A DNA stretch of 64,000 nt. Source: a virus. The number at the start of each line of letters is the position of its first letter. Positions within the stretch are counted from its first letter, which is position 1. Positions 33,492 through 41,823 of the stretch are shown piece after piece. The position numbers and the translations under genes are program-made. The stretch is taken from the IMG/VR virus record IMGVR_UViG_3300027763_000039, positions 1 through 64,000 of that record; one strand, given 5' to 3'. Under the pieces are notes generated by a model that worked only from the letters and a program-made list of their open reading frames with translations, ran no database searches and was not told the DNA's origin.

Positions 33492-33866
33492 ATGAATATT
33501 AATATTCTACGTGGTAATTTAGCTAGAGACCCTGAAATGCGTGTTGTAAACACAAATGGTAAGCAGACTTCAGTAGTTAATTTTACTGTAGCTGTTTCTA
33601 GGGAATACACGAAGGCAAACGGCGAGAGAGATAAGGTAACAACATTTGTTCCGTGTGAAGCATGGGATAGTGGTGCTGAGATTATCGGCCAGTCATTTAA
33701 GAAGGGCGATTTTGTTTTGGTAGAAGGATCTCTGAGGAATGACTCGTGGGAGAAGGACGGAGTGAAGCATAACTCTCTCAAGGTCAGAGTAAATAACTTT
33801 TCTAAGATTACTAAGCTATCTAAGAAGAGTAAGGAACAGTCGGAAGAAGAAGTAGTAAGCTTCTAA
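33492..33866 (+). CDS. ssb: Single-stranded DNA-binding protein
   Basis: This encodes 124 residues with the bacterial SSB OB fold: NILRGNLARDPEMRVV, VVNFTVAVSREYTK, TTFVPCEAWDSGAEII and GDFVLVEGSLRNDSWEKDG. The C-terminus is acidic and ends in Phe (SEEEVVSF), like the protein-interaction tip of bacterial SSB. I chose ATG 33492, seven bases after AAGGAG, over the TTG at 33489. With its own promoter and terminator it can be expressed independently of the replisome genes, as suits a protein needed in large amounts. Confidence 0.9.
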   Translation: MNINILRGNLARDPEMRVVNTNGKQTSVVNFTVAVSREYTKANGERDKVTTFVPCEAWDSGAEIIGQSFKKGDFVLVEGSLRNDSWEKDGVKHNSLKVRVNNFSKITKLSKKSKEQSEEEVVSF

Positions 33867-33894
33867 TCATATCTAATCTTATCACTTTAAAGAG

Positions 33895-33922
33895 ATGGGG
33901 GTGGTAACACCCCCCATTTTTT
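33895..33922 (+). terminator. Intrinsic terminator after ssb
   Basis: ATGGGGGTG (33895-33903) pairs with CACCCCCCAT (33908-33917), leaving one bulged C. The loop is GTAA, and TTTTTT follows. This is a strong Rho-independent terminator, and it directly abuts the ATG of the next gene at 33923. The next gene therefore has no ribosome binding site outside the hairpin and depends on readthrough, or on a promoter not visible here. Confidence 0.85.
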
Positions 33923-35590
33923 ATGTCTAACAAAAAACTCAAAATTTTAATGTGTTCCGAAGCCAGTTTTTTAAGCTCTGGTTTCGGTACTTATGCAAAA
34001 GAAATCTTAAAGAGACTCCATGCCACAGGCAAATATGAGATAGCTGAATTTGCTTCTTATGGGAAAGTTAATGATCCTAAAGATGTAGATATTCATTGGA
34101 GATATTATGCCAATGCTGTAGATGATAGAGACTCAAGACATAAAGAATATAATAGCTCCATGGAGAATCAGTTTGGACGATGGAGATTTGAAAGAGTTCT
34201 TTTAGATTTCCAACCAGATATTGTCTTTGATGTAAGAGATTATTGGATGAATTCTTATCAACAATTTTCTCCTCTTCGACCATTTTATCACTGGGTTCTT
34301 ATGCCCACAGTAGATTCTGCTCCACAACAAGAAGAATGGATTGATACTTTTATTCATGCTGATGCTATTTTTACATATTCTGATTTTGGTAAAGACACAG
34401 TATTAGAACAAAGCAATAATCAAATAAGATATATAGATACAACATCTCCCGGTGTTGATCTAAATACTTTCAATATTATTGAGGATAAAAAATCCGTAAA
34501 GAAAGCTTTGGGATTGGATGAAAATAGTTTTATAATCGGGTCTATTATGCGTAATCAAAAGAGAAAACTCATTCCAGAGCTTTTTGTTTCATTGCGTAAA
34601 TTACTAGATAAGTTTCAGGCAGAAAATAATCCAATTGGAGAAAAAACATATCTATATCTCCATACTAGCTATCCTGATGCTGGTTGGGATTTGCCACAGC
34701 TATTAAAAGAATACAAGGTTGGTAATAAAGTATTATTCACATATAGTTGCAAAAACTGTGGTTTTTTCCAACCTTCTTTGTTTCAACATCCTATTACTTT
34801 TTGTCCAAGATGTAGCCAAAAATCTTTGTCCATGCCTAATGTAAGTGCTGGAGTACAATCAACAAATTTAGCTACTATTATTAATTCTTTTGATATCTAT
34901 GTACAATATGCTATTTGTGAAGGTTTTGGTATGCCTCAAGTAGAAGCTTCTGCTTGTGGGGTACCAATAGCTTCTGTAGACTATAGTGCTATGAGTGACG
35001 TTGTTAGAAAAGTAAATGGTTATCCAGTTAAGATTAATCAATATTTCAAAGAACTAGAAACCAAAGCTATTCGGGCCTATCCAGATAACAATCATTTAGT
35101 AGAAATACTACATAATTATGCTACTCTGCCAGATTTCTTAAAAGAACAAAAAAGGTTTGAAACAAGAAAATTAACAGAAGAACACTACAACTGGGATCAT
35201 ATTGCACAAAAATGGGAAAAATATTTTGATAGTGTCAAACTTACTGGCTTGCAAGGTAAGTGGTCAGAAAATTTGTCAATGTTAGAAACTATTAAACAAC
35301 CAGCAGGAAAAGTCAATCCATATGACTTTATGACACACTCAGTATCCAAAAATATGTCTCAACATCAGCTTACATCATCTATTATACTATTAAATATGAT
35401 CAAAGATTTGGATTATGGTTTTGCTATCAACGGAATACAGACAGAACCATATGATATAAGCAAAGCATTAGATGTTATCAATAATATTATTAACAACAAT
35501 AATTTAGCACAAAATGCGAAGATGAATCATGATAGTCTAAGAAATGAAGATTTTATCCAATATGCTCATATGAAAGAAAACCTAAAATGA
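33923..35590 (+). CDS. GT-B glycosyltransferase with an inserted zinc ribbon
   Basis: This encodes 555 residues. The N-terminal domain has SSGFGTYAKEILKRLH, typical of GT4-like enzymes. The C-terminal domain has GSIMRNQKRKLIPELF and YAICEGFGMPQVEASACGVP, the donor-binding ExxxxxxG-type signature. Between them lies a four-cysteine zinc ribbon, Cys276, Cys279, Cys294 and Cys297 (CKNCGF, CPRCSQ). This is unusual for a glycosyltransferase. About 110 C-terminal residues form an extra helical region. The ATG lies directly after the ssb terminator. The substrate is unknown. Confidence 0.78.
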   Translation: MSNKKLKILMCSEASFLSSGFGTYAKEILKRLHATGKYEIAEFASYGKVNDPKDVDIHWRYYANAVDDRDSRHKEYNSSMENQFGRWRFERVLLDFQPDIVFDVRDYWMNSYQQFSPLRPFYHWVLMPTVDSAPQQEEWIDTFIHADAIFTYSDFGKDTVLEQSNNQIRYIDTTSPGVDLNTFNIIEDKKSVKKALGLDENSFIIGSIMRNQKRKLIPELFVSLRKLLDKFQAENNPIGEKTYLYLHTSYPDAGWDLPQLLKEYKVGNKVLFTYSCKNCGFFQPSLFQHPITFCPRCSQKSLSMPNVSAGVQSTNLATIINSFDIYVQYAICEGFGMPQVEASACGVPIASVDYSAMSDVVRKVNGYPVKINQYFKELETKAIRAYPDNNHLVEILHNYATLPDFLKEQKRFETRKLTEEHYNWDHIAQKWEKYFDSVKLTGLQGKWSENLSMLETIKQPAGKVNPYDFMTHSVSKNMSQHQLTSSIILLNMIKDLDYGFAINGIQTEPYDISKALDVINNIINNNNLAQNAKMNHDSLRNEDFIQYAHMKENLK

Positions 35591-36708
35591 ATGTATTGTT
35601 CGTAGGACCATATAGACAGCAAGATGGTTGGGGTCTAGCAACCCAAAGCTATATCAGGGCTGTAGCTTCTCAAAAACACAATCTAACAACTAGGCCCGTA
35701 TTTTTGGGTGCTCCATCTAATATTATAGCTGATGATATTTTAGCTTATGAAAACTCATTATATGATTCATATGATGTTGTTATTCAAAAGACCCTGCCAC
35801 ACGGCTTGTTCTACAACAAAAAATTTAAGAAAAATATCGGGTTGTTTGTTCTAGAAACTAATAATATCAGTAATTCATCTTGTATTTTTAATATTAATCA
35901 GATGGATGAGGTGTGGGTTCCTAGTAAGCAAGAACAAAAATGTCTAGTTAAATCAGGAGTCACCAAACCAATTAAAGTGATATCTCAACCTCTTGATACC
36001 GACTTTATTAAAGCTAATAAAAACCATACCTTAGATCTTCATTCTCTAGTTAAAAAAACATTCAAGTTTTATTTTATTGGAGAATATGTTGAACGTAAAA
36101 ACATTAGGGCTTTAGTAGCTGCTTTTCATTTGGCTTTTGATATTAGTCAACCAGTTTCTTTAATTATCAAGACAAATATCTCTAACATGTCTCCTGCTGA
36201 TTCTCAAAGAGCTATTGAAAAAGACATAGAAGCTGTTAAAAAACAACTTAATATTAACCAAAAATATAAACAAGAAATTATTATCACAGACAGACTATCT
36301 GACAAAGACATCGTGGGTCTACACAATTCCTGTGACTGTTTTATTATGCCTTCTTTTGGCGAAGCGTTTTGTCGTCCAGCAGCAGAAGCTCTTGTGTTAG
36401 GAAAAACACCTATTGTAACAGATAACACGGGGATGATAGACTATGTTAATCACGATAATGGCTTTGTGGTTCAAAGTCACAGAACCCCAGTTCTGTTAAA
36501 TCAAAGAACTTTATCCGAAGAGTACGATATCTATAATGCTAATGAATATTGGTATCGAATTAATATGTACGATTTAATTGAAAAAATGAGATCAGTATAT
36601 CTGATGAATAAAAACGAAAAGAAAAAATTAGAAGAAAAAAGATTACTAGGTATTAATAATATTGATCAATTTAGTTATCAACACATCGGGGACAATCTAT
36701 GTATCTGA
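35587..36708 (+). CDS. GT-B glycosyltransferase (GT4-like)
   Basis: This encodes 373 residues. The N-terminus is LFVGPYRQQDGWGLATQSYI, and MDEVWVPSKQEQKCLVKSGV and FYFIGEYVERKNIRALV follow. The donor site is FIMPSFGEAFCRPAAEALVLGKTPI. These are standard elements of retaining GT4 enzymes. It overlaps the zinc-ribbon transferase by four bases and the next gene by ten, in one operon. Confidence 0.85.
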   Translation: MNVLFVGPYRQQDGWGLATQSYIRAVASQKHNLTTRPVFLGAPSNIIADDILAYENSLYDSYDVVIQKTLPHGLFYNKKFKKNIGLFVLETNNISNSSCIFNINQMDEVWVPSKQEQKCLVKSGVTKPIKVISQPLDTDFIKANKNHTLDLHSLVKKTFKFYFIGEYVERKNIRALVAAFHLAFDISQPVSLIIKTNISNMSPADSQRAIEKDIEAVKKQLNINQKYKQEIIITDRLSDKDIVGLHNSCDCFIMPSFGEAFCRPAAEALVLGKTPIVTDNTGMIDYVNHDNGFVVQSHRTPVLLNQRTLSEEYDIYNANEYWYRINMYDLIEKMRSVYLMNKNEKKKLEEKRLLGINNIDQFSYQHIGDNLCI

Positions 36709-37619
36709 GCTTTATTACTGGCAATGTTCTAGAAAAATTTACAGACGATAAGCACAATATCATATATTATCCTCAAAATAATATGTTCGATCATTTGTTG
36801 GCCAACATTAATGATCACTCCTATTATATCTTTGGAGAAAGTAAAAATAATTTTCAGACCCCCAACCTGATCAACCTACCTAATAATCTCATATCTCTGT
36901 ATAATTACAATCTTTCTGTTACTAATAATATTCTTGGATACGCATCCAACAACCTAAAACATTTACATTTAAATAGCATTATTTGTACACACTCACACAG
37001 GCCCCCATATATCAAAAAAGAAGATTCTCTCTTAATGGATCAAAGACTAACAAAAGAAATAAAAGTCTTTTTTACAGAATCAAGTAAAGAATCCTGGAGA
37101 ATTAGCACAGGAAATGTTATAAGGTACGGTATTCCAGAGCTATTTATTAACGAAAACCCTGTAGCAAAAAGAAAAGATGTGTTGATTCTTAGCTTTGAAA
37201 ACACACCCCATGCTAAACAAATTCAACAAATATTATTAAACAATAACTATTCTTGTGATATTATGGATTCATGCTCTATCGGTACTCAGGATATCGTTAA
37301 AAAATTCAATGACTATAATATATGTGTGGATTTATCTGAACATAATATTATTAATCTTCTGTGCGCTATTGCTGCCGGGTGTGTGACTATTACTATGATG
37401 CCGCAAGTACTAGCCTCAGAATATGATGATCTTGATGGTCTGATCTTTCTTGAGTCTATTAACCAAATAGGAGAAGCTATTAAGTCTGTTCTACCCACAC
37501 AGGATGAAAAAAGACAACAAAATAGAGACCAAATACTAGAAAGATTTTCTTTCAACGATTTTAAAACACGGTTCAATTCTTTAATCACCAAGGCTAACGC
37601 GGAGGCATTCATCCTATGA
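36699..37619 (+). CDS. Glycosyltransferase-like protein (degenerate GT-B)
   Basis: This encodes 306 residues. The C-terminal half looks like the donor domain of GT-B enzymes: KDVLILSFENTPHAKQIQQ, FNDYNICVDLSEHNIINLLCAIAAGC. The glycine-rich nucleotide loop of the first domain is not obvious. It may be a diverged or inactive transferase, or a partner of the two genes before it. It overlaps both neighbours. Confidence 0.55.
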   Translation: MYLSFITGNVLEKFTDDKHNIIYYPQNNMFDHLLANINDHSYYIFGESKNNFQTPNLINLPNNLISLYNYNLSVTNNILGYASNNLKHLHLNSIICTHSHRPPYIKKEDSLLMDQRLTKEIKVFFTESSKESWRISTGNVIRYGIPELFINENPVAKRKDVLILSFENTPHAKQIQQILLNNNYSCDIMDSCSIGTQDIVKKFNDYNICVDLSEHNIINLLCAIAAGCVTITMMPQVLASEYDDLDGLIFLESINQIGEAIKSVLPTQDEKRQQNRDQILERFSFNDFKTRFNSLITKANAEAFIL

Positions 37620-38032
37620 TTCATCAAATTAATATTGTAGTAAACCCTGAAACAGATGCTCTTGATGGATATTCTAATCTGGAAATTGATAATATTCCAC
37701 AGGTTACTAATGGATTTGTTAATGCTATTGTTTTTACCACTATAGATAAGATTGTGCAGCAAAAACGAGATGCTGTATTTATTGAGTTGCTGAAAAAATT
37801 AACTCGCGGAGGGTCTTTAACTGTTCGATTTTTAAATCCAGAGTCCATTTGTCATAAAATCAAAAATGGATCTTGCTCGGGTTTAGCATTTTCATCAATG
37901 GTTGATAATTTAAAGTCTTCGTGGATGGAAACAGAATTTTTATCTCTAATCTCTTCTTTACCCGGATTTGAACTAATTAAACATATTCATGAAGATGTTC
38001 ACTCTATAGTTGTTATAGAAAAGAGCAAATGA
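37616..38032 (+). CDS. Partial methyltransferase-like domain
   Basis: This encodes 138 residues. The stretch AVFIELLKKLTRGGSLTVRFLNPESI resembles the late strand-helix of class I methyltransferases, where the product is described as 'LKPGG'. The SAM-binding N-terminal motif is missing, so this is at best a truncated or regulatory domain. It lies in a sugar-transfer operon and overlaps both neighbours by four bases. Confidence 0.45.
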   Translation: MIHQINIVVNPETDALDGYSNLEIDNIPQVTNGFVNAIVFTTIDKIVQQKRDAVFIELLKKLTRGGSLTVRFLNPESICHKIKNGSCSGLAFSSMVDNLKSSWMETEFLSLISSLPGFELIKHIHEDVHSIVVIEKSK

Positions 38033-38721
38033 GTAAGATAGCTTCCGTTATACTCTCATATGAAATTACTAAGGGTATGAAATCTTTTGGCCCCATAGGA
38101 CTACTAAAGTCTAAGACCAATGGTAAAGAGCTAATCTTACATCAAATAGAAGGATTAGAAAAGCTATTTAAAGATACTGATATATGTGTAGTCTCTGGTT
38201 TTGGTTATGAAAAACTAAATAAAGCTATTCCGAAAAATACCAAAATTATTTTGAACAATGAATTCCAAAATAAAAGTCATGCCTATGCTATTAAGCTAAT
38301 ATTAGCACAATATAACCCAGATAACTATGATGGAGTTTTTATCATCAATAATGGAGGCATTGTTAAAGCCCAGATTCCTTCTAAAAACCTTTCATTTAAT
38401 CACTCTTGGATCTTGTCCAAAAATATTAAAACAAGTCAGCAGAGCAGCAAATTCTTGGGTGCTGTCACCAATGATCAGGCATTAGTTGACTATATTTTCT
38501 ATAGCGTAGGACAAAATGCTTGGTGTGAAGGCGTTTATTGGTGCAATAAAGACATTAAAAAAATATTGTCATCAATAGATAGTTATTATGATAATATGTT
38601 TTTATTTGAAGTAATTAATAAATCGATTACGCAAAATATAAAATATAAACAGATAGTGTTGGCGGCAGATGAAGTTATAAGTATTTATGGTATGAAAGAC
38701 AAACACAAAATTAAAGTATAA
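38029..38721 (+). CDS. Nucleotidyltransferase-like protein (GT-A/sugar nucleotidyltransferase fold)
   Basis: This encodes 230 residues. The N-terminus ASVILSYEITKGMKSFGPIGLLKSKTNGKEL, followed by HQIEGLEKLFKDTDICVVSGFGYEKL, has the order of sugar-phosphate nucleotidyltransferases. These join a sugar phosphate to a nucleotide. The signature GxGxRxxPxT loop is degenerate, so activity is uncertain. It overlaps the previous gene and precedes two unknown genes of the same block. Confidence 0.5.
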   Translation: MSKIASVILSYEITKGMKSFGPIGLLKSKTNGKELILHQIEGLEKLFKDTDICVVSGFGYEKLNKAIPKNTKIILNNEFQNKSHAYAIKLILAQYNPDNYDGVFIINNGGIVKAQIPSKNLSFNHSWILSKNIKTSQQSSKFLGAVTNDQALVDYIFYSVGQNAWCEGVYWCNKDIKKILSSIDSYYDNMFLFEVINKSITQNIKYKQIVLAADEVISIYGMKDKHKIKV

Positions 38722-38724
38722 ACT

Positions 38725-39510
38725 ATGAAAAAAACCAAAATAATAACCCATATCCCATCAGGTAACGATGAATACAGATCATTCATTAAGAATCTGTATA
38801 ATAATGATGACATTCTAGATGTTTCATCTACTAATATTCATGGTAATCTTTTTGAAATATATAGTCAATACAAACCTGATATTTTGATTCTATGTGCTAG
38901 TGAATATACTCAAGAATTTCATGATTTTATTAGTGAACATGAAAAACATTTGCAAATAGTCTTATTTATTAATGTTGCTATTACTAATATACAATTGATA
39001 GATTTTTGGAATAGTACTTCAATATTAGGAGTTGGCAGAAAAGAATATCTTGCTAAACCACTAATTAATGATAAGCTTTTTTATAATAAGCTATATGACA
39101 GTACCATCTTTATAAAAATAGAGACTGAAAATCGAAATGATAAGATAGCTGTGCTTCTGTCCACAAACGATGAAACCAATGAAAAGATAATTGGTCCATA
39201 CCTATATCCTTCCACCAAAGAGAAATTTATATTGTTTAATTCGCCAACATATAAAAAATCTCAAAATACTGGAACATTAAATGCAGCTGATACTGCTTTG
39301 GTCTTAAATACATATAAGTGTCTTATAGATCTTGATAATAGGTATGAGATCGAAGCTAAAGTTTGTTCAATAGATAATATCAATACCGAAGGAGATCTTA
39401 TAGAAAATATACAAAATTGTATTGTAAAAAATACAGATATTAATATTGAAAAATCTTCTTATGACTATTTCATTAAAAATAAGTTTCTATCTACAATTAT
39501 AAAGGAATAA
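38725..39510 (+). CDS. Hypothetical protein of the second glycan block
   Basis: This encodes 261 residues. KIITHIPSGNDEYRSFI opens a possible Rossmann-like domain, continued by YKPDILILCASEYTQEF and LQIVLFINVAITNIQL. No catalytic motif is clear. It follows the nucleotidyltransferase-like gene at a three-base gap, so it likely belongs to the same pathway. A distant GT-B domain is possible. Confidence 0.45.
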   Translation: MKKTKIITHIPSGNDEYRSFIKNLYNNDDILDVSSTNIHGNLFEIYSQYKPDILILCASEYTQEFHDFISEHEKHLQIVLFINVAITNIQLIDFWNSTSILGVGRKEYLAKPLINDKLFYNKLYDSTIFIKIETENRNDKIAVLLSTNDETNEKIIGPYLYPSTKEKFILFNSPTYKKSQNTGTLNAADTALVLNTYKCLIDLDNRYEIEAKVCSIDNINTEGDLIENIQNCIVKNTDINIEKSSYDYFIKNKFLSTIIKE

Positions 39511-39512
39511 CT

Positions 39513-39980
39513 ATGGATATAGGTTTTTATTTATTGGATGTTGAGCCAAATAATGAAACTCAAAATAAAATTATCAAAGCTATAAATGATTTATGTAATA
39601 TTTATCCATATGCTAATATTGTGTTATTCAATAATCAATTCAATAATATAGATATTGGACATAAGTATTATATATTACATATTCAACAGGCTAAATATTT
39701 TGATGGTCTACTTTTTGTTTTTGATATTAAGAGCGCAATGCTAACACAGACTTTTCCTTCTCCCAAAAAACAAATTTTGTGCGTGTCGAATCCAGAGTGG
39801 AGTAAAAATGGATCCATTCCTCATGGATTTTGGCATAACATTTATATGAAAAATAATTTTGAACTCATTACCGATAATCAGCAAACCTATGATTTGTGTG
39901 AAATTTGCTGGAAAAAACCTCTTAGTTTGATTGAAGATATTAATAGTAAGGAGCTTCAAAATGTCATCTCCAAAATATAA
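39513..39980 (+). CDS. Hypothetical protein
   Basis: This encodes 155 residues. AAAGGAA precedes the ATG. Alternating strands and helices (ANIVLFNNQFN, KYFDGLLFVFDI, KQILCVSNPEW) suggest an alpha/beta fold, and a C-terminal YDLCEICWKKPL holds a CxxC. The end overlaps the next gene by 20 bases. The function is unknown. Confidence 0.45.
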   Translation: MDIGFYLLDVEPNNETQNKIIKAINDLCNIYPYANIVLFNNQFNNIDIGHKYYILHIQQAKYFDGLLFVFDIKSAMLTQTFPSPKKQILCVSNPEWSKNGSIPHGFWHNIYMKNNFELITDNQQTYDLCEICWKKPLSLIEDINSKELQNVISKI

Positions 39981-40752
39981 AAAATTGACTGATGTAGATA
40001 AAAAAGCTGTTTTACAGCAATACTATGTTAAAGAAAAACTAAGCTTTCAAGATATTGCTGAACTATATGGAACATATGCTAATCAGATAAGAAGAGATGC
40101 TAAAAAATTTGAGATACCAATTAGAGATAAAAGTGAAGCTCAAAAAAATGCTCTTACGTCAGGTAAACATAAGCATCCAACCAAAGGAATAGCTCGTAGT
40201 GAAGAAACCAAAGAAAAAATTGGTTCTGGTGTTATGGGAGCATGGAACAATCTTAGCCCAGATGAACTACAAAAAAGACAAGACAAAAGTAGACAGAATT
40301 GGGAAAAGTTAAGCGAAGAAGAAAAGGGGAATATTGTAAAGGCCGCTAATACTGCCGCGAGACTAAGTAGTAAAACTGGTTCAAAATTAGAGAAATTCAT
40401 CCTAAAAAAGCTTCTAACAGATGGATACTCTGTGGAATTACACAAAGAGCAATTGTTATCAAATACCAAGTTGCAAATTGACCTGTTCTTGCCTACAATG
40501 AACATAGCGATAGAAGTTGATGGGCCATCTCATTTTTCTCCCATATGGGGAGAGGATGCTCTAAAAAAGAATCAGAGTTATGATGAGAAGAAGAATGGAC
40601 TGATTATAGGTAGAGGATTATCGTTGATTAGGATAAAGCAATGTAGAGATTTTTCTAATGCTAGAGCTAATTTAATTTACTCAAGACTATTAGATTGTTT
40701 ACAAAACAAAACATATAAGAATAATACTATAACAAACATAGGGGATGAATAA
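39961..40752 (+). CDS. Homing-endonuclease-like protein (HTH, NUMOD-like, Vsr-type nuclease)
   Basis: This encodes 263 residues. AAGGAG lies seven bases before ATG 39961. The N-terminus has a helix-turn-helix (LSFQDIAELYGTYANQIRRDAKKFEI). It is followed by a NUMOD3-like region (KHPTKGIARSEETKEKIGSGV). The C-terminal nuclease domain reads LQIDLFLPTMNIAIEVDGPSHF, with the acidic metal ligands, then LSLIRIKQCRDF. This is the modular plan of freestanding homing endonucleases with an EDxHD/Vsr-like core. It sits between a glycan block and a likely recombination gene and could spread with flanking DNA. Confidence 0.7.
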   Translation: MSSPKYKKLTDVDKKAVLQQYYVKEKLSFQDIAELYGTYANQIRRDAKKFEIPIRDKSEAQKNALTSGKHKHPTKGIARSEETKEKIGSGVMGAWNNLSPDELQKRQDKSRQNWEKLSEEEKGNIVKAANTAARLSSKTGSKLEKFILKKLLTDGYSVELHKEQLLSNTKLQIDLFLPTMNIAIEVDGPSHFSPIWGEDALKKNQSYDEKKNGLIIGRGLSLIRIKQCRDFSNARANLIYSRLLDCLQNKTYKNNTITNIGDE

Positions 40753-41486
40753 TGGTTAAGGAAAAGAAGGTGTCCGAAGTTGCTGTTGTTTCCGCTGAAA
40801 CTGTAGAGTCAACACCAAATAAAGTCACACCTAATGATCTAGGATGGACAGATTATGTTTTAGGATTATTATCTGATGATGAAAAAATTGCTGGAAATCC
40901 TACTACTGATGGATTAAGACGCATATTTGAAGTGGCATTAAATTGTGATGTTATTGAAGCTATTACTGAAATAGTTCAGGCTCCAACTCCAGAAAATGAA
41001 AAAAGAGCTACGGCCACGCACACCATACGCTATGTATTAAAAAGTGATTCCTCGGAGGACTCGGAAGTTAAATACCGGGCTGTAACAGGCGCTGCCGACG
41101 TTTATTGGGGTAATTGTGACAAGATTTATCGTAACCATCCTACTGCTGTTGCAGAAACAAGAGCAGAAGGTCGTGCCTTACGAAGGGGTCTTAAACTAAG
41201 AAAAGTTGTTGCTGCTGAAGAAATTGCAAAAGATATTGAAGATCATCCAGATGAAAATTCAGTATCTAAGATCAGTGTTAATCAAATTAATTTCATAGAT
41301 GTGATTGCTCAAAGACTAAATGTTAATGTGGCTAATTTAATAAAATCACTTGCAATTACCGAAGCCAACATATATAATATCGCACATGAGGATGCTGTGA
41401 GCGTGATCAAGCATCTTACTTCATATCAACAAGATATGAGCAAATTAACAGATGAACTATTAGGCTATCAATCAAACTGGAAGTAA
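40752..41486 (+). CDS. Possible Rad52/Erf-like single-strand annealing protein
   Basis: This encodes 244 residues. The central part ATHTIRYVLKSDSSED leads to TAVAETRAEGRALRRGLKLRKVV. That pattern (AETRAxGRALR) is shared with phage Erf- and Rad52-like annealing proteins. A C-terminal helical domain (SVNQINFIDVIAQRLNV) is similar to that seen behind such folds. It would anneal single strands during recombination with the RecA-like protein. This is inference from short motifs. Confidence 0.45.
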   Translation: MVKEKKVSEVAVVSAETVESTPNKVTPNDLGWTDYVLGLLSDDEKIAGNPTTDGLRRIFEVALNCDVIEAITEIVQAPTPENEKRATATHTIRYVLKSDSSEDSEVKYRAVTGAADVYWGNCDKIYRNHPTAVAETRAEGRALRRGLKLRKVVAAEEIAKDIEDHPDENSVSKISVNQINFIDVIAQRLNVNVANLIKSLAITEANIYNIAHEDAVSVIKHLTSYQQDMSKLTDELLGYQSNWK

Positions 41487-41490
41487 TATT

Positions 41491-41823
41491 ATGAAAGTAA
41501 CTTATAAAGCAAATGACAAATTATCTTTTGAGCTAGAAGCTGCTGGACAAAAGGAGATTTTTAAAGAATTGGCCTTAATTCAGGAGATTTTCTCAGAAGA
41601 AAAGTGTGGGCTTTGTAAGAGTACTAATTTGAAGTTTATAGTTCGTAATGTCGAAGGTAACGACTATTATGAATTAAGATGTATGGACTGTGGGGCAATA
41701 TTGTCCTTCGGTCAGCATAAAAAGGGTGGTACTTTATTTCCTAAGCGTAAAGATGACGAAAACAATTGGTTACCAAATAATGGTTGGCACAAATGGCAAA
41801 AAAATCCGGCAGACAAAAGTTAA
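41491..41823 (+). CDS. Zinc ribbon phage protein
   Basis: This encodes 110 residues. The ribbon uses Cys39 and Cys42 (CGLCKS) and Cys64 and Cys67 (CMDCGA). The following LSFGQHKKGGTLFPKRKDDENNWLPNNGWHKW is a pattern I associate with small conserved phage proteins that follow annealing or replication genes. It overlaps the next gene. The function is unknown. Confidence 0.65.
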   Translation: MKVTYKANDKLSFELEAAGQKEIFKELALIQEIFSEEKCGLCKSTNLKFIVRNVEGNDYYELRCMDCGAILSFGQHKKGGTLFPKRKDDENNWLPNNGWHKWQKNPADKS

